Below are positions 1-10,638 of a stretch of DNA of 64,000 nt, one piece after another (positions within the stretch are counted from its first letter, which is position 1; the number at the start of each line of letters is the position of its first letter). Made by a program: the position numbers and the translations under genes. Source of the DNA: Mesaphorura yosii (Eukaryota; Arthropoda; Collembola; Poduromorpha; Tullbergiidae); the NCBI GenBank assembly GCA_009869945.1, contig WIXG01000037.1, positions 186,001-250,000 on the forward strand, read 5' to 3'. The notes beneath the pieces are model-generated. The model worked only from the letters and a program-made list of their open reading frames with translations. It had not been told where the DNA came from and did no database searches.

Positions 1-325
1 AGGCACCACGATCTGCACTGACTTAATGAAAAATGTTGCATTTGTCGCTTGCCAAAGTCGTTTGCCAAAGTCGTCAAGCATGACCTGGAAACAAATGAAA
101 AGAATTTTAAATTTTCACCCCTTGGCTGTTGAAAACTCAATGACAGGTCACCTTCACGCCATCTACATATTTAGTTGCATTGCCAGCCACCTCCACGGCG
201 GAGTCTGAGATTCCCACCACAATGTTGTAGCCGCCATCAGGGTCTAACTGGACACAAGTGACATGCTGGTGCAGGTGAACGAAGCAAAGCAGGAGGGGAA
301 CGCGTAAATACCGTGAAAGTTCCAT
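1..325 (-). CDS. CLCA: CLCA-like (calcium-activated chloride channel regulator) gene, 5' end only
   Basis: Two exons are visible: 152-325, with ATG at 323-325, and 1-84, which continues past the left edge. The 67-nt intron between them is GT-AG and phase 0. Exon 1 encodes a signal peptide (PLLLCFVHLHQHVTC) followed by QLDPDGGYNIVVGIS, which resembles the start of mature CLCA proteins. Exon 2 reads KRLWQATNATFFIKSVQIVVP, matching the family's 'L..AT...FF..V.I..P' pattern just after the N-terminus. CLCA proteins are secreted or membrane-tethered self-cleaving metalloproteases that modulate chloride channels. The HExxH site, VWA domain and C-terminus would lie outside the window. An upstream in-frame GTG is unlikely to be the start. 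The family call rests on about 85 residues, so it is probable rather than certain. Confidence 0.7.
49..74. repeat. exact 13-bp tandem duplication inside the CLCA-like exon 2
   Basis: The 13-mer ttgccaaagtcgt occurs twice in direct succession (49-61 and 62-74). Because 13 is not a multiple of three, the two copies are read in different frames, giving DDFGK and then RLWQA. The reading frame stays open and matches the family after the repeat. Confidence 0.9.
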
Positions 326-1304
326 ATCCACTTTGATTCCTCATGACCACTGAAGGCGCACAAATATCGAGGATTCCATGAGAAAGAAAAGATCGCGTCA
401 GCTTCCTGTAAAGTGCGCAAATACAGTTAATGGAATGCATTGCAGTACCTTTTCAATTAACAATACAGTTGACGTGACTTGTGAAGCCGAAGCTTCTTTC
501 GATGTTTATTGATAAGATCAATTTCGTGCCCACTCACCATATGCGATGTACTTGTGTGAACTCGAGTACGTCATTCTCTAGTCTCAATTGATTGAGTATG
601 ACAACTAATCGGACAGCCAGTGGAAGTTTCAGCAGACCAAGTTGCATCATCTTAAATGCTTATTCACTGTACTGATAAGATCCGAGGTGTCGGGTGACAA
701 ACGTGTTACGATGAGCAGGAAAACACAAAGTCCATTCATTTTTGCCCGGAGCACCAACTACGTATTGATAATTGAACTGAAAGCCATGTCATTTACGTCA
801 AAAAGACCAAAATCAATTTCTCAAATTCCCCATTTCTGTTCTCTTGCGAGACATAACTTATACTTACATAAATTGTGTGGTGCTCCGTCTGTCCACGTGC
901 CGCCACCAAATAGAAAGCCTAGAAATTGAGTCGAAGTTCTCTTTCGTATTCATAATGGGTTGATGATATCCGGAGTCCTCTGGAGAAGACAGCAAAGGCA
1001 ATTCTAAAATAATTACAAGAAGGTTAATACGAATTATTATTAAGCATCGCCGCATCACATTGTAAAGTGCTTTTTCTGATTTATTAAGGCACAATCCATA
1101 ATGAATACTTAACTTTCTACAAGAGTATATGGAATAAAAATATAATATCATAAAAGCAGTACATTAAATACCCAATCCTTAGATAAAGTCCTGCTGTGTA
1201 TCAGTCGCAGATTGGTCAATTGAGGATGAAATTTATCATATATGAACATGAAGGTTGGCCTTTCCAAAAACTGAGCGATCAACGCAGTGCTGACTTCTAC
1301 GACG
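326..1304. other. intergenic region between CLCA-like start and APMAP-like stop
   Basis: This is 979 bp between two head-to-tail minus-strand genes. It should hold the 3' UTR of the APMAP-like gene and the promoter of the CLCA-like gene. Open frames here are short and show no family similarity. Apart from a poly(A) signal at 1080-1085, I see nothing that can be named. Confidence 0.6.
1080..1085 (-). terminator. AATAAA poly(A) signal, APMAP-like gene
   Basis: The plus strand reads tttatt, which is AATAAA on the minus strand. It lies about 220 nt past the stop codon of the APMAP-like gene and is the first canonical hexamer I noticed downstream of that gene. Confidence 0.45.
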
Positions 1305-3146
1305 CTATAGCCCGAGATCTTTCACTTTAACCCTCCAAAGCTTTGTGTTCCAAGGTGACCCCAAATATGCAAATTCCCGTTTCTCGTCGATGCTGATTTC
1401 ACTGATATGCTCAACCTGCATTAAAAATCACTTCTTCATGACGTGTCAGCAATTTAATCAGCGTTTATATACCTTCCCACTGCTTTGAAGACTCCCAAGT
1501 ACCTTCCCCTTTTCATCAATGCGTACTATAACTGTTTGCTTCTCGGTCAATACCATCAGCGGTTCCAAGTGGTTAACCTAAAATTAATCCAACAGTTTCA
1601 TGCAGCACAATTAATTCAGGCGGATTGGTTTGACTCAAGAGTGAGTTTCCTTACATAATATTTTGCTTTGCCGAAATATTCATTTGGAAATACAGACTGA
1701 GCAAATGAGAAGCATGAATGAAGTAAACAAGTCATTCGAAGGATAAACTTTCGAACCCACGGAAGTTGAGCAAGTATTGGAGCCTGCAAGCAATAACAAT
1801 CGTACATTCTATCGAAATTAACTTATTAATGCAATTTCCACATACGGCTTTGGACGGCCCAACAATAAGGCTCACTAAAAATCCACCTTTTCCATCCGAG
1901 CGGATATTATCTGGACTACCTACTCAAACAAAAATAAAAACTGGTTTAATGCTACGATAATTCAGTACTCAAATAATAGATTTCTCTTCTTTACCTGGGA
2001 GTCCATCAATGAACAGTTCGGTCTGACCCTTCTTCGCTCCTTTCAGATGATATCTGTGCAATGTTGGCAGTATGCAAATTAATATATGCAATCCTGTAGT
2101 TTACTTGTGCCAAAAAACTGCAAATCTTACCTAATGACCCGAGAACGGAAGGATTCACTCACTACCACAAAGTCCTCGTTTTGTGAGAGTTGAACCCCAT
2201 TTGCAAAGTGAAGACCCTCAACTAGCACAGTAGACTGCTTTGTCTTTGGATCATATTTCAGGAGCCTACTCAGAACAGAAGAAATGGAACCTCTAACATT
2301 GGTCGCCGACGATCGTTCATTGCATACGGCATACCTTCCACTTGGCTCGCCGAGCATTTCAATCATTGTATTTTCCAAATGCTCCGTGCTCGAATCAGAC
2401 CAATATATTGTTCCATCTTTGGCTACATCGAAGTCATTTGGCAATTGTGGCAATTTTCCAGCAATTGGGATCTTTGAATTCACAAGTGTTTCAACCTCAC
2501 CTAATGCGTGGAGAACATTTTATAATTTTGGCTCTGCACATACTGGTGAAAGCAAAGGACTCACCACTATCCACGTCGACACGGAAAAGTCCATAATAAG
2601 CATCAACAACAACCAATTTTCCATTTTTATCAAATCGCATCCCCAGAGGCCTTCCACAGATCTCTTCTTCCCACTTTCCCTCTGTAAAATTAATTGTTGA
2701 TTAAAGAATTATTTAATCCTCCCACTTAACATAGCCTCCTTGAATATTCGCTCCTTCACTTACCGCAATCTTTTCCGAATTTAACCACCTTCGAAACTTC
2801 GCCATTCTTATATCGAGCAATGTAGCCTCCAATCAACCCCATGTAAACTTCGTCCTTTCGAGTTGCGATAGATTCCGGTCCTGTGATATCACCGTTCAGC
2901 AAAGCTTCCGCCTTATCCAGGACAGCATTCGGAGCCAAAGGACCGACAAGTTCTAGTTTAGGCTCTAATCTGCATGCACCAAAAACACAACACAGCTTGA
3001 GATATCAAGAATACAAGAGAATTCCGAAAAGGTGGTCACTATACTCACGTATACGACACAAAATTAGTCCTGGGAGGTAGGCCAGGGATTAAGAGGATCA
3101 ACAGGACCACAACTGTGACATCGATTAAAACACGTACAACACCCAT
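1305..3146 (-). CDS. APMAP: adipocyte plasma membrane-associated protein (APMAP/hemomucin-like), strictosidine-synthase-like beta-propeller
   Basis: Ten exons join in frame to 399 aa: 3049-3146, 2764-2969, 2565-2681, 2335-2500, 2131-2265, 1995-2053, 1846-1919, 1655-1783, 1473-1577 and 1305-1415. Human APMAP is about 416 aa. Residues 5-22 (RVLIDVTVVVLLILLIPG) form one uncleaved N-terminal membrane anchor, typical of this type II protein. Family landmarks occur in order: GPESIA, GRPLGMRFDKNGKL, LPNDFDVAKDGTIYWSDSST, EGLHFANGVQLS, LPGSPDNIRSDGKGG, and the terminal YLGSPWNTKLWRVKV. The family forms an extracellular or lumenal six-bladed propeller. Vertebrate APMAP has arylesterase activity, and the insect homologue hemomucin is a surface mucin-like protein. 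A long mucin tail like that of fly hemomucin is absent here, so the product is closer to vertebrate APMAP in layout. Intron 2266-2334 is only 69 nt and stays open in frame, so naive ORF calling would wrongly retain it. All junctions keep phase. Confidence 0.95.
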
Positions 3147-4124
3147 TTTCACTTGTATTGTCGAAATTCGAGATCAGAGTCAGAGTCAATCACGGTTCAA
3201 CGAAGTTGTAAAAATGCAGGTCGAAGTTCTTCAGGCCTGGACGCCTGAAACGACGAAGTATGACTGAACGCCTGTAATGAACGTAACTTATAAATTTCAT
3301 TAAGATTAAATGAGGAGAATATTGCTACTTACTTACCTTCAAAGCACTAATTAGATTCTTTCTATTCAGAGTCAAACGGTACACTTGGCTTAATTAGCAG
3401 TTAAATGGCAGCACAGCAAAAATGATCACTCAGTCAAAGACTTTAAGGCAACAGTCCATTTAACTAAACTACAACACCAAATCGACCCCTTTTGCTAAAT
3501 GCTAATTGCTATTGCTAATTGCTAAACTACTACCGAGACCTTGAACTTGAACCTGAACTCACGGTGTACTTTGCTTCCACTTTTTACATGTGCGAAATGT
3601 ATCGAGAAATTGTAAACATCTTGGCTCTTGACTGTGGCTGCGGGTGGCTTGAGAATCTTGGGTTTGAACCAGCACACTGCCGCGTCGATTCATTCCATCT
3701 CATTCATTCAAAATACCAACCTGTCAAATAAATTGTGCTACGCTACACACTTTTAGTAATGTTATAATCGAATTAATTTTAATTCATCATCACTTTCGGT
3801 GACGCTGAGCTGAGGTTATTCAATTGATCAGCGATCATCCTGCAAGAATTGAGGCAGTTGAATCATTGTGCAGTGTGATCTAAATAACATGACATCCACA
3901 TCCACGTCGACATGGGCAGAATTGCGATTCTAAACTTAAATGTGAGTCTGTGAGTTATGGTGCGAAGCGAATAGCTTGGTGTTTGTGACTGGATGCTGAT
4001 AACGCTGGGCACTGGATCCGGAGTTTATGGTGCTGGTGACGACAGAATTAATATCTCGCATGAAACCATGATGGTCGTAGCTTGAACCTATTCTACGGTT
4101 CCTTTTATTGTGAATGCATGAATC
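3147..4124. other. divergent intergenic region (APMAP-like / ankyrin-GH20)
   Basis: This 978-bp stretch separates two divergently transcribed genes, so both promoters should lie here. The minus strand has a TATA-like tttataag near 3288-3295, about 145 nt upstream of the APMAP ATG, but it is not compelling. A run of related 'aattgctaaa/attgctaatt' words lies at 3496-3525. No open frame looks coding. Confidence 0.5.
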
Positions 4125-7100
4125 ATGGAGGACGCAATTGCGCAAGTAAAGAATGCAATTGAAGCTGGAAGAACAGACATTATCAACACTGTCCTGGACA
4201 ATTGTGGAAAATGTAAGCGAATCGCTGCCTTCATGGTATCATGCGTATCGCAATCCATCCGAGAATGGAACCGACAATGTTTAAACAGCTTTCAATGTTG
4301 TTTCAGTCGGTCATGGCGGTGCCTCTTTACGTGAGAAGATTTTGCTGGAAAACAAAATCGTCCCGGAGGGAACGTTCTTACATTTGGCTACGAAATTGGG
4401 CTTTGTGGACGTGGTTAGGTAGGTAACACGTTAACATTTCTCCGGCTTTCTTCAATCGATAAATCTTTGACAGTAATATTTCACAATTCGCAGGACATTC
4501 TTAATGGCTGGTGCTGACCCCTCAATTGAGAACAAGCAGGGCGAAAATGCATTCGAGTTGGCACAGTCCGAAACCATGCAACAGGTTTACATTGATGAAC
4601 TCCTCCGTGCAGTTGCTAATTCGGATTTCAGCAGAATGGATCAGCTATTCAAAGCCGGCCTAGATTCCAACTCATGGGACTGCGAAGACAAAAAGAATTC
4701 TGTTCTTCATTGGGCAGTCTCTTTTGCTAATGCCGCTACTGTGAAATATTTACTCGGTAAGCCATCGTGCATTGTTATACTTTTATTCCAAGCTAAAGTA
4801 CGACGCTAACGATTTAAAATGTAAGAACGAGGTGCGGAGGTAAATGCGGAAACTAAAGACGGTGTCACCGCCCTCCACGATGCAGTGGATAGAGGAGATG
4901 CAGATATTGTCAGTATTTTGTTGGAGGCAGGTGCTTCTCCTCTCATAAAGGCTGAAACAGGGTAAGTCAGCCTATGACCTCTGCAATATGACTGAGCAAT
5001 TTGATTTTATGTCAATTTATGTGAGAAATGCGAGGCTTCACAGGAAATACGCGGATCAGTCACCACTTGATTTGGCTTCCAGCAAACCTGACATATTTTC
5101 CATGCTAAGTCATTTCCTAGCTGATCAGTTCAAACGAAGGGCAAAGCGAAGTTCGTCGATAGATTCAATTTCTGTGTTTAATGGCCCTGAAAGCCCAATT
5201 TTCGCAAAAGATAATCACGTATTCAGGTCTCCTCATGAGAGAGCATCCGTTAGTGGTTCGGTGGATTACCTGCCTGTTCATACCGGTTTCAATTCCGTAA
5301 GAAACTCATTCAAGTCATTTTACCCGCGGGACAATATTACCACCGACTTCGTGTCAGGCGCTAGAAGGAGTTCTACGAAATCTGGAATTGAAAGCTCCGA
5401 TGGAACCGCTTGTAACGGACTCGAACCTCAGTTTACTATGGCCTCAACCAAAAAGCCTTCGTCAATTAGATGGATTACACTTTCGACCTGAGAAATGCCT
5501 GTATATTTCCGTTGTAAAGAGCAAAGAATCTGTTCATCGGTTAGTCATTGCATCCAGTTATCAACATATTGAGATCATTCCTTAAATATCGTCACCTTGT
5601 ATTTGCGTCTCCAGGGTCCTGGACGTCGTTGGAACATACAAGAGCGAATTAGATAAATTGGGATTTGATGCCACTGCAAAGCAAGTCGAGGGCGGCTTCG
5701 ATTCAGCTTCGAACTACATCCACTCGAGCTTAGTTCAATGTTGCGTGAATTCAGACGTTCTTCCGATACCAAATTCTTACAGATTGCACGTTTCAAGTCA
5801 AAAAGTGAGTTTACTCGACTATTTTTAGTCTAATTCGGTTTTCAGTAAGCGAATGTTTTCTTACTTGTTTAAGTTTATTTAAAGGTTCGAATTACGGCGG
5901 CCGACTTGCCAGGACTTCATTACGCAATTTGTACATTCATTCAGCTCCTGAATTTGTACACGAAGGAGTCCGAATCAAGTCCTGGCATACCACCTCTCAT
6001 CATAAATGATCACCCAAGTCTGCAACACCGTGCTGTATTCATTGACATATCGCAAGAGAGGGTTCCGACCGTGGTAGGCTAATGAAATGGATAATTATTA
6101 ACAAGCTGAGATTAAAATGTTACCTTGTCTCTTCTTTCTTGATTTCAGGCCAGTCTTTGTGAGCTTATTCAGTCTCTATCGCTATTAAAAATTAACTTCC
6201 TTCATCTCCATTTGAGATTGGATAAGAATGGCACTTTGCTCTCATACACCAAAGGGTAAGTAAGGTTTATGACCGGATTAATGATAGTGCCTGATGCGGT
6301 TTAATAAACAAATTATGATTTACTTTCCTTTGTAGAGAGATCGTTGCAATTGATCGGCATTGCGAAGACTTCGGAATGGTTCTTGTTCCAGCCATCGACA
6401 TTCCCTGCGGTGTGACCGGATCGGACTTTATGATTAGCATCAAACCTATGCTGCAAGAATTGCTGCCATGCTTCGCTAGTTCCAGGTACCAAAGCCACAC
6501 CAAGATTCGCTGCTGAGTACACGTGGCGTTTTTAGATGAATGTTAACAAGAGCATTCAAATGTTTTCTAACAGATACGTTCATGTTGGGCCACAACTAAC
6601 CACACTCATGTGCAGTCAAGTCAATGAGAACCATGAGGCCGCATTTAGTTTCAGCGTAATTTGGGAATACCTGCCGATTTCTCCATCTGACAGCGTTGTC
6701 ATGCTCTGCTACAATGCAATACGAAGCCGTAACATTAACACCTCCACTTTGTTGAATCTTCCGTCCAATGTCATCTTGGTTGAGTATGGATTTCAGGTGT
6801 GATCCGTTCGCCTTTTTAATTTGTAATGCCGACTTTGACTGCTAAGCTGAGCGGAAAGTCTTGCTCGAATTAGCAGTTAGCTGTCGAAACAGCAAGTTTG
6901 CACTTCCGAGGGGTTGCGAATAAAAGTCTTTTCAATGCCTGCGATGAAGTGCAAACATTCTCTTCACATCATAAATTCACTTAATAAAGTTATAAAACGT
7001 ACGAGTTAAAAATTCATTCACTTTTCAGGCTGATTATAATTTTGGCCCATCAATACAAGACCTGACACAGAATGGCTGTGCGACTTCAGTGTGTGTCGGA

Positions 7101-8362
7101 ACTTCTGCGTGGAGTAGCTTAGCCGGATGTCCTGAAGCTTCTTTGTGTAACATTTATCATGGAACAATGGTCGCCGTCAACAATTCAAGTCTTGGTCTGA
7201 TCGTTGCCAATTGGTCTGGAAGCTGTAATTTTACTCCGAGAGTATTTGCACTGCCTGGATTTCTTCTTGCCGCTGGACTCACGTGGAATCATCTGACTCA
7301 TTGGGTTCGTAACTAAACGTCTAATGAACGACAAGCCGCCTATTGAAGACTGAATATTTGGCTTCGCTCTTTCCAGGAATACTTGCAAGGATCACTGGCG
7401 AATTTATTGAGCACGTACTTATTAAAAGATAAAAGTGGTATGGTTGGCCAAGTCATTTTGCAGTTGGGGTGCACAGAGTCCAATGTGCTAAGAACGAGCC
7501 TGAATCAACCGATAGCAAGTGTTGCCAATTTGCCACCGCTTGAAGGCACCACGCTGTATAGATTGCTTACGGATCCTGACACGGTGCCTTTGGAATACCT
7601 GACTGTTGAGTCACTCATTGTAAGACATTAATATAACACATTTCAGATTTTGTTTGATTGAATGTCAATATCAGATGCAATTATTTTCTTTCCAGAAATG
7701 CATTCGGTCGGTGAAAAAATGTCAAACAATACTGTTAACGGAATCAAAATTGAGAATCGAAAATACGGCCATTTATGATGACTTGTGCCTTACAATGGAG
7801 ATGATGCTGTTGAGTTGCAAGTAAGCGAATGACACAAATTCCAAGGACCGCTTCGTCAGTAATCAGTCAGCACCCACTTTTCCATCTTATATTTAGAATT
7901 GCCCGAAGCTTGCTTGCAGCAGGAATTAACCCAAATAGTAATATGGGGCTGACTGTCGTAAACTTGGGTAAGCTGCTCTTTTATTGCGTTTGACTGAGAA
8001 GAGCAATTAACGATGTTTTTCCTGACAGGAATAAGCAATTTGGCTCCGACAATTCGGACTGACATAGCGAATAAGTAAGTTCAAACACAATTTCAAAGGG
8101 TCGGCCTGGCCTACCATTTGGTGTCAGTGGCAAGTCTCACATGCACATATGTTCGTTCATCAGGCTTTTAATCTTGACCGAAGAATATCGACGAGTGTGG
8201 TTGCTACAAAGTTATCCACAAGGCCTTGAGACATCTCTCCACACTCTGACGACGGTGTTGCAGCGTTTCATTCCCGACTCAAGCAGATTATTGGCTGGAA
8301 GGCTTGTGACCAGCACAAGTAGCGTTCATGGAACAAACGGTTACGCGGACGGAGATTCATGA
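4125..8362 (+). CDS. ankyrin-repeat protein fused to a degenerate GH20 (hexosaminidase D-like) domain
   Basis: Seventeen exons join in frame to 950 aa: 4125-4212, 4307-4418, 4494-4756, 4826-4961, 5044-5296, 5358-5539, 5615-5804, 5885-6073, 6149-6255, 6336-6485, 6574-6796, 7029-7304, 7377-7619, 7696-7820, 7897-7967, 8029-8074 and 8164-8362. Ankyrin repeats occupy about residues 45-90 and 130-210 (TFLHLATKLGFVDVVRTFL; GVTALHDAVDRGDADIVSIL). A Ser-rich linker follows. From about residue 300 comes a GH20b-like start (LLWPQPKSLRQLDGLHF), then the barrel signature HRAVFIDISQERVPT, LKINFLHLHL, YTKGEIVAIDRHC and LVPAIDIP. In active GH20 enzymes the next block is H-x-G-x-D-E. Here it is HVGPQL (residues 560-565), so the catalytic Asp-Glu pair is gone. 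No signal peptide is present, suggesting a cytosolic pseudo-enzyme or carbohydrate- or protein-binding scaffold. The 61-nt intron 5297-5357 is needed to keep the GH20 frame. Confidence 0.88.
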
Positions 8363-8418
8363 ATGGTGCATGAGAATAATTTATTTTAGAGTACGTTATT
8401 TATGCAATTAGTCGGCTA

Positions 8419-8424
8419 TTTATT
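8419..8424 (-). terminator. AATAAA poly(A) signal, alpha-tubulin gene
   Basis: The plus strand reads tttatt, which is AATAAA on the minus strand, about 235 nt past the tubulin stop. A second tttatt lies at 8390-8395. If either is used, the tubulin 3' UTR overlaps that of the convergent ankyrin-GH20 gene. Confidence 0.4.
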
Positions 8425-8537
8425 CGTACGCACATTTTAATCAAAAGTTAATATAGATCGTTACATGCTTGCATGCAATTCAATGTTGAGACAAATGCAG
8501 AGTTGACCAACGCCAATGAATATGTTAGAAATATAGC

Positions 8538-8543
8538 AATAAA
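8538..8543 (+). terminator. AATAAA poly(A) signal, ankyrin-GH20 gene
   Basis: Canonical aataaa 176 nt after the stop codon of the ankyrin-GH20 gene, in the 295-bp gap before the convergent tubulin gene. Confidence 0.55.
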
Positions 8544-8657
8544 GAAAAATGGTGACATACGTTTGAGGACAAGAGCAGCAAGTGGTTTTGATCTGGTGGC
8601 TAGCAACGTGCCTTAATCTACAGCAGTGATACATGCGTAAGGCCGCATTCAGTATCA

Positions 8658-10638
8658 TTAATACTCCTCTTCCACATGCTCAACGTCTCCCACGTCAACA
8701 GAATCTGAGGCGACTTCATTGTAGTCACTTTCCAACGCAGCCAAATTTTCGCGTGCCTCGTGAAACTCGCCTTCTTCCATGCCCTCTCCAACGTACCTTG
8801 AATTGAGTTAAAAATTGATTGCAAGCCACGTTAGGATAGTCAGTTGATCAGTTCATTAATTAACTCACCAGTGTATAAACGCACGTTTGTTGTACATCAC
8901 GTCAAATTTGTAGTTCAGAGCCGACCACGCACTAACGATGGCCGTGGTATTTGACTAAATGGTGCACAGGAAATGGAACATCATAATTATGCGATTAAAT
9001 GTCGGATCCTGTGACAGATCAGCTTACCAGCATGCAAACAGCTCTGTCCACTTTTGCCAAATCCCCTCCAGGCACTGCAAATATTGAAGTACTAAAAGCG
9101 ATCAGTCTCAAATCTCATTCGAAGAGAATTTCAGAAGTTTTTACCGATCGTCGGAGCTTGTTTGTTGATTCCAACCTTGAATCCGGTCGGGCACCAGTCG
9201 ACGAACTGGATTGACGATTCTTGCTTGATTCGAGCGATAGAGGAGTTCACGTCCTTCGGCACGACGTCGCCGCGATAAAGCATGCAACATGCCATGTACT
9301 TCCCTGAGCAATGAAGGATCATTACTGAATCTTTGATACGTTAACGGATCGTAACTTACCTTGTGTCGTATCACACTTGACCATTTGGTTCGATGGCTCA
9401 AAGCATGACCGAGTCATGTCGGCCACGGTGAACTTTTCATGATTTGCTTTGTCCGCAGCCACAATTGGAGAGTAAGACACCAGTGGGAAATGAATTCTGG
9501 GATATGGCACCAGATTTGTCTAAATCAACCACACAATTAGCGATGGGTGATCAATTCATTTCAACTAGACCAGGCAAGCAAACCTGAAACTCTGTCAAAT
9601 CCACGTTGAGTGCCCCATCGAAGCGGAGAGACGCCGTAATCGAGCTAACCACTTGTGAAATCAAGCGATTGAGATTCGTGTAAGTTGGGCGCTCGATGGA
9701 CAAGCTGTCTCGACAGATATCGTAAATCGCTTCGTTGTCAACCATAAACGCACAGTCGGAGAACGACAGCGTGCTGTTGGTTGTCAGAATTGCATTGTAC
9801 GGTTCGACCACGGCGGTGGAAATCTGAAGGGCAACGCATGCTCATTTGGAACTTGTTCATCTTGTCATTAATTACAATGCAATCGGCTCACATGTGGCGC
9901 CGGATAAACCGAGAATTCCAGCTTTGATTTCTTGCCATAGTTCAGAGCCAGTTGTTCCATGAGCAGGCTTGTGAAGCCGGAACCAGTTCCGCCTCCGAAA
10001 GATCGAAATAGCAGAAATCCCTGCAGTCCGCCGCATTGTTCGACCAATTTGCGAACTCTAACAATATCATACATGAGTCAACGCTTAGTAATAGAAGGGT
10101 CGGGCTTCATCTTTTGCAACCTGTCAATTGCCACATCGATGTGTTCCTTCCCAACGGTGTAGTGCCCACGCGCGTAATTGTTTGCCGCATCTTCTTTTCC
10201 ACTAATGTATTGCTCAGGATGGAACAATTGACGGTACGTTCCCGTGCGGATTTCGTCTAGGCAAGAAATTCAATTATTCCAATTTCAAGGTTGGGTGCAT
10301 GCATTTGTGCAAACAGTCCTTCTGGGCCTTCATACCAATAACAGTTGGCTCCAAATCCGCAAATATTGCCCTTGGAACGTGTTTTCCTGAACTAGTTTCA
10401 TTGAAAAACGTGTTGAAAGAGTCATGACAAGATCCAACACTTGTATCACTCGGCATAAGGCCATCAGGAAGTATTCCATGCTCCAGGCAATACAGCTCCC
10501 AACATGACGATGCTATTTGGACACCGGCTTGGCCAATGTGAATGGAAATAACTTCACGCTGTAACAAATACAAGGGGTAAATTCTGCTTTAAACACTCCA
10601 TACTTGTGGAGAGCTCGGTGCAATGTTGATTTTACCAT
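8658..10638 (-). CDS. TUBA: divergent alpha-tubulin
   Basis: Ten exons give 452 aa, the usual alpha-tubulin length: 10636-10638 (Met only), 10336-10558, 10121-10256, 9892-10057, 9584-9823, 9360-9519, 9145-9303, 9028-9074, 8869-8954 and 8658-8796. A first exon carrying just the ATG is common in animal alpha-tubulin genes, and here ATG|gtaaaa supports it. The GTP-binding loop GGGTGSG, the alpha-type catalytic Glu in NVDLTEFQ, and the C-terminal EEY needed for detyrosination are all present. Divergent features are that the Lys40 acetylation site is replaced ([11 protein letters not shown] against SDKTIGGGDDS), the start is MREV, and substitutions are scattered ([14 protein letters not shown]). 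This suggests a lineage-specific or tissue-restricted isotype rather than the main housekeeping gene. It converges on the ankyrin-GH20 gene (295-bp gap) and diverges from the CSP gene. Confidence 0.96.

Noticed and set aside
2266-2334. In-frame insertion in the APMAP-like protein (YAVCNERSSATN...)
   Set aside because: It is bounded by gtatgc and gagtag, is 69 nt long, and interrupts the conserved GEPSG-RLLKYDP block, so it is an intron without stops.
4988-5491. Open frame of 167 codons reading through the end of ankyrin-GH20 exon 5
   Set aside because: Its last 65 codons cross a 61-nt GT-AG intron (5297-5357). Removing the intron restores the GH20 frame LLWPQPKS, so the read-through tail is not protein.
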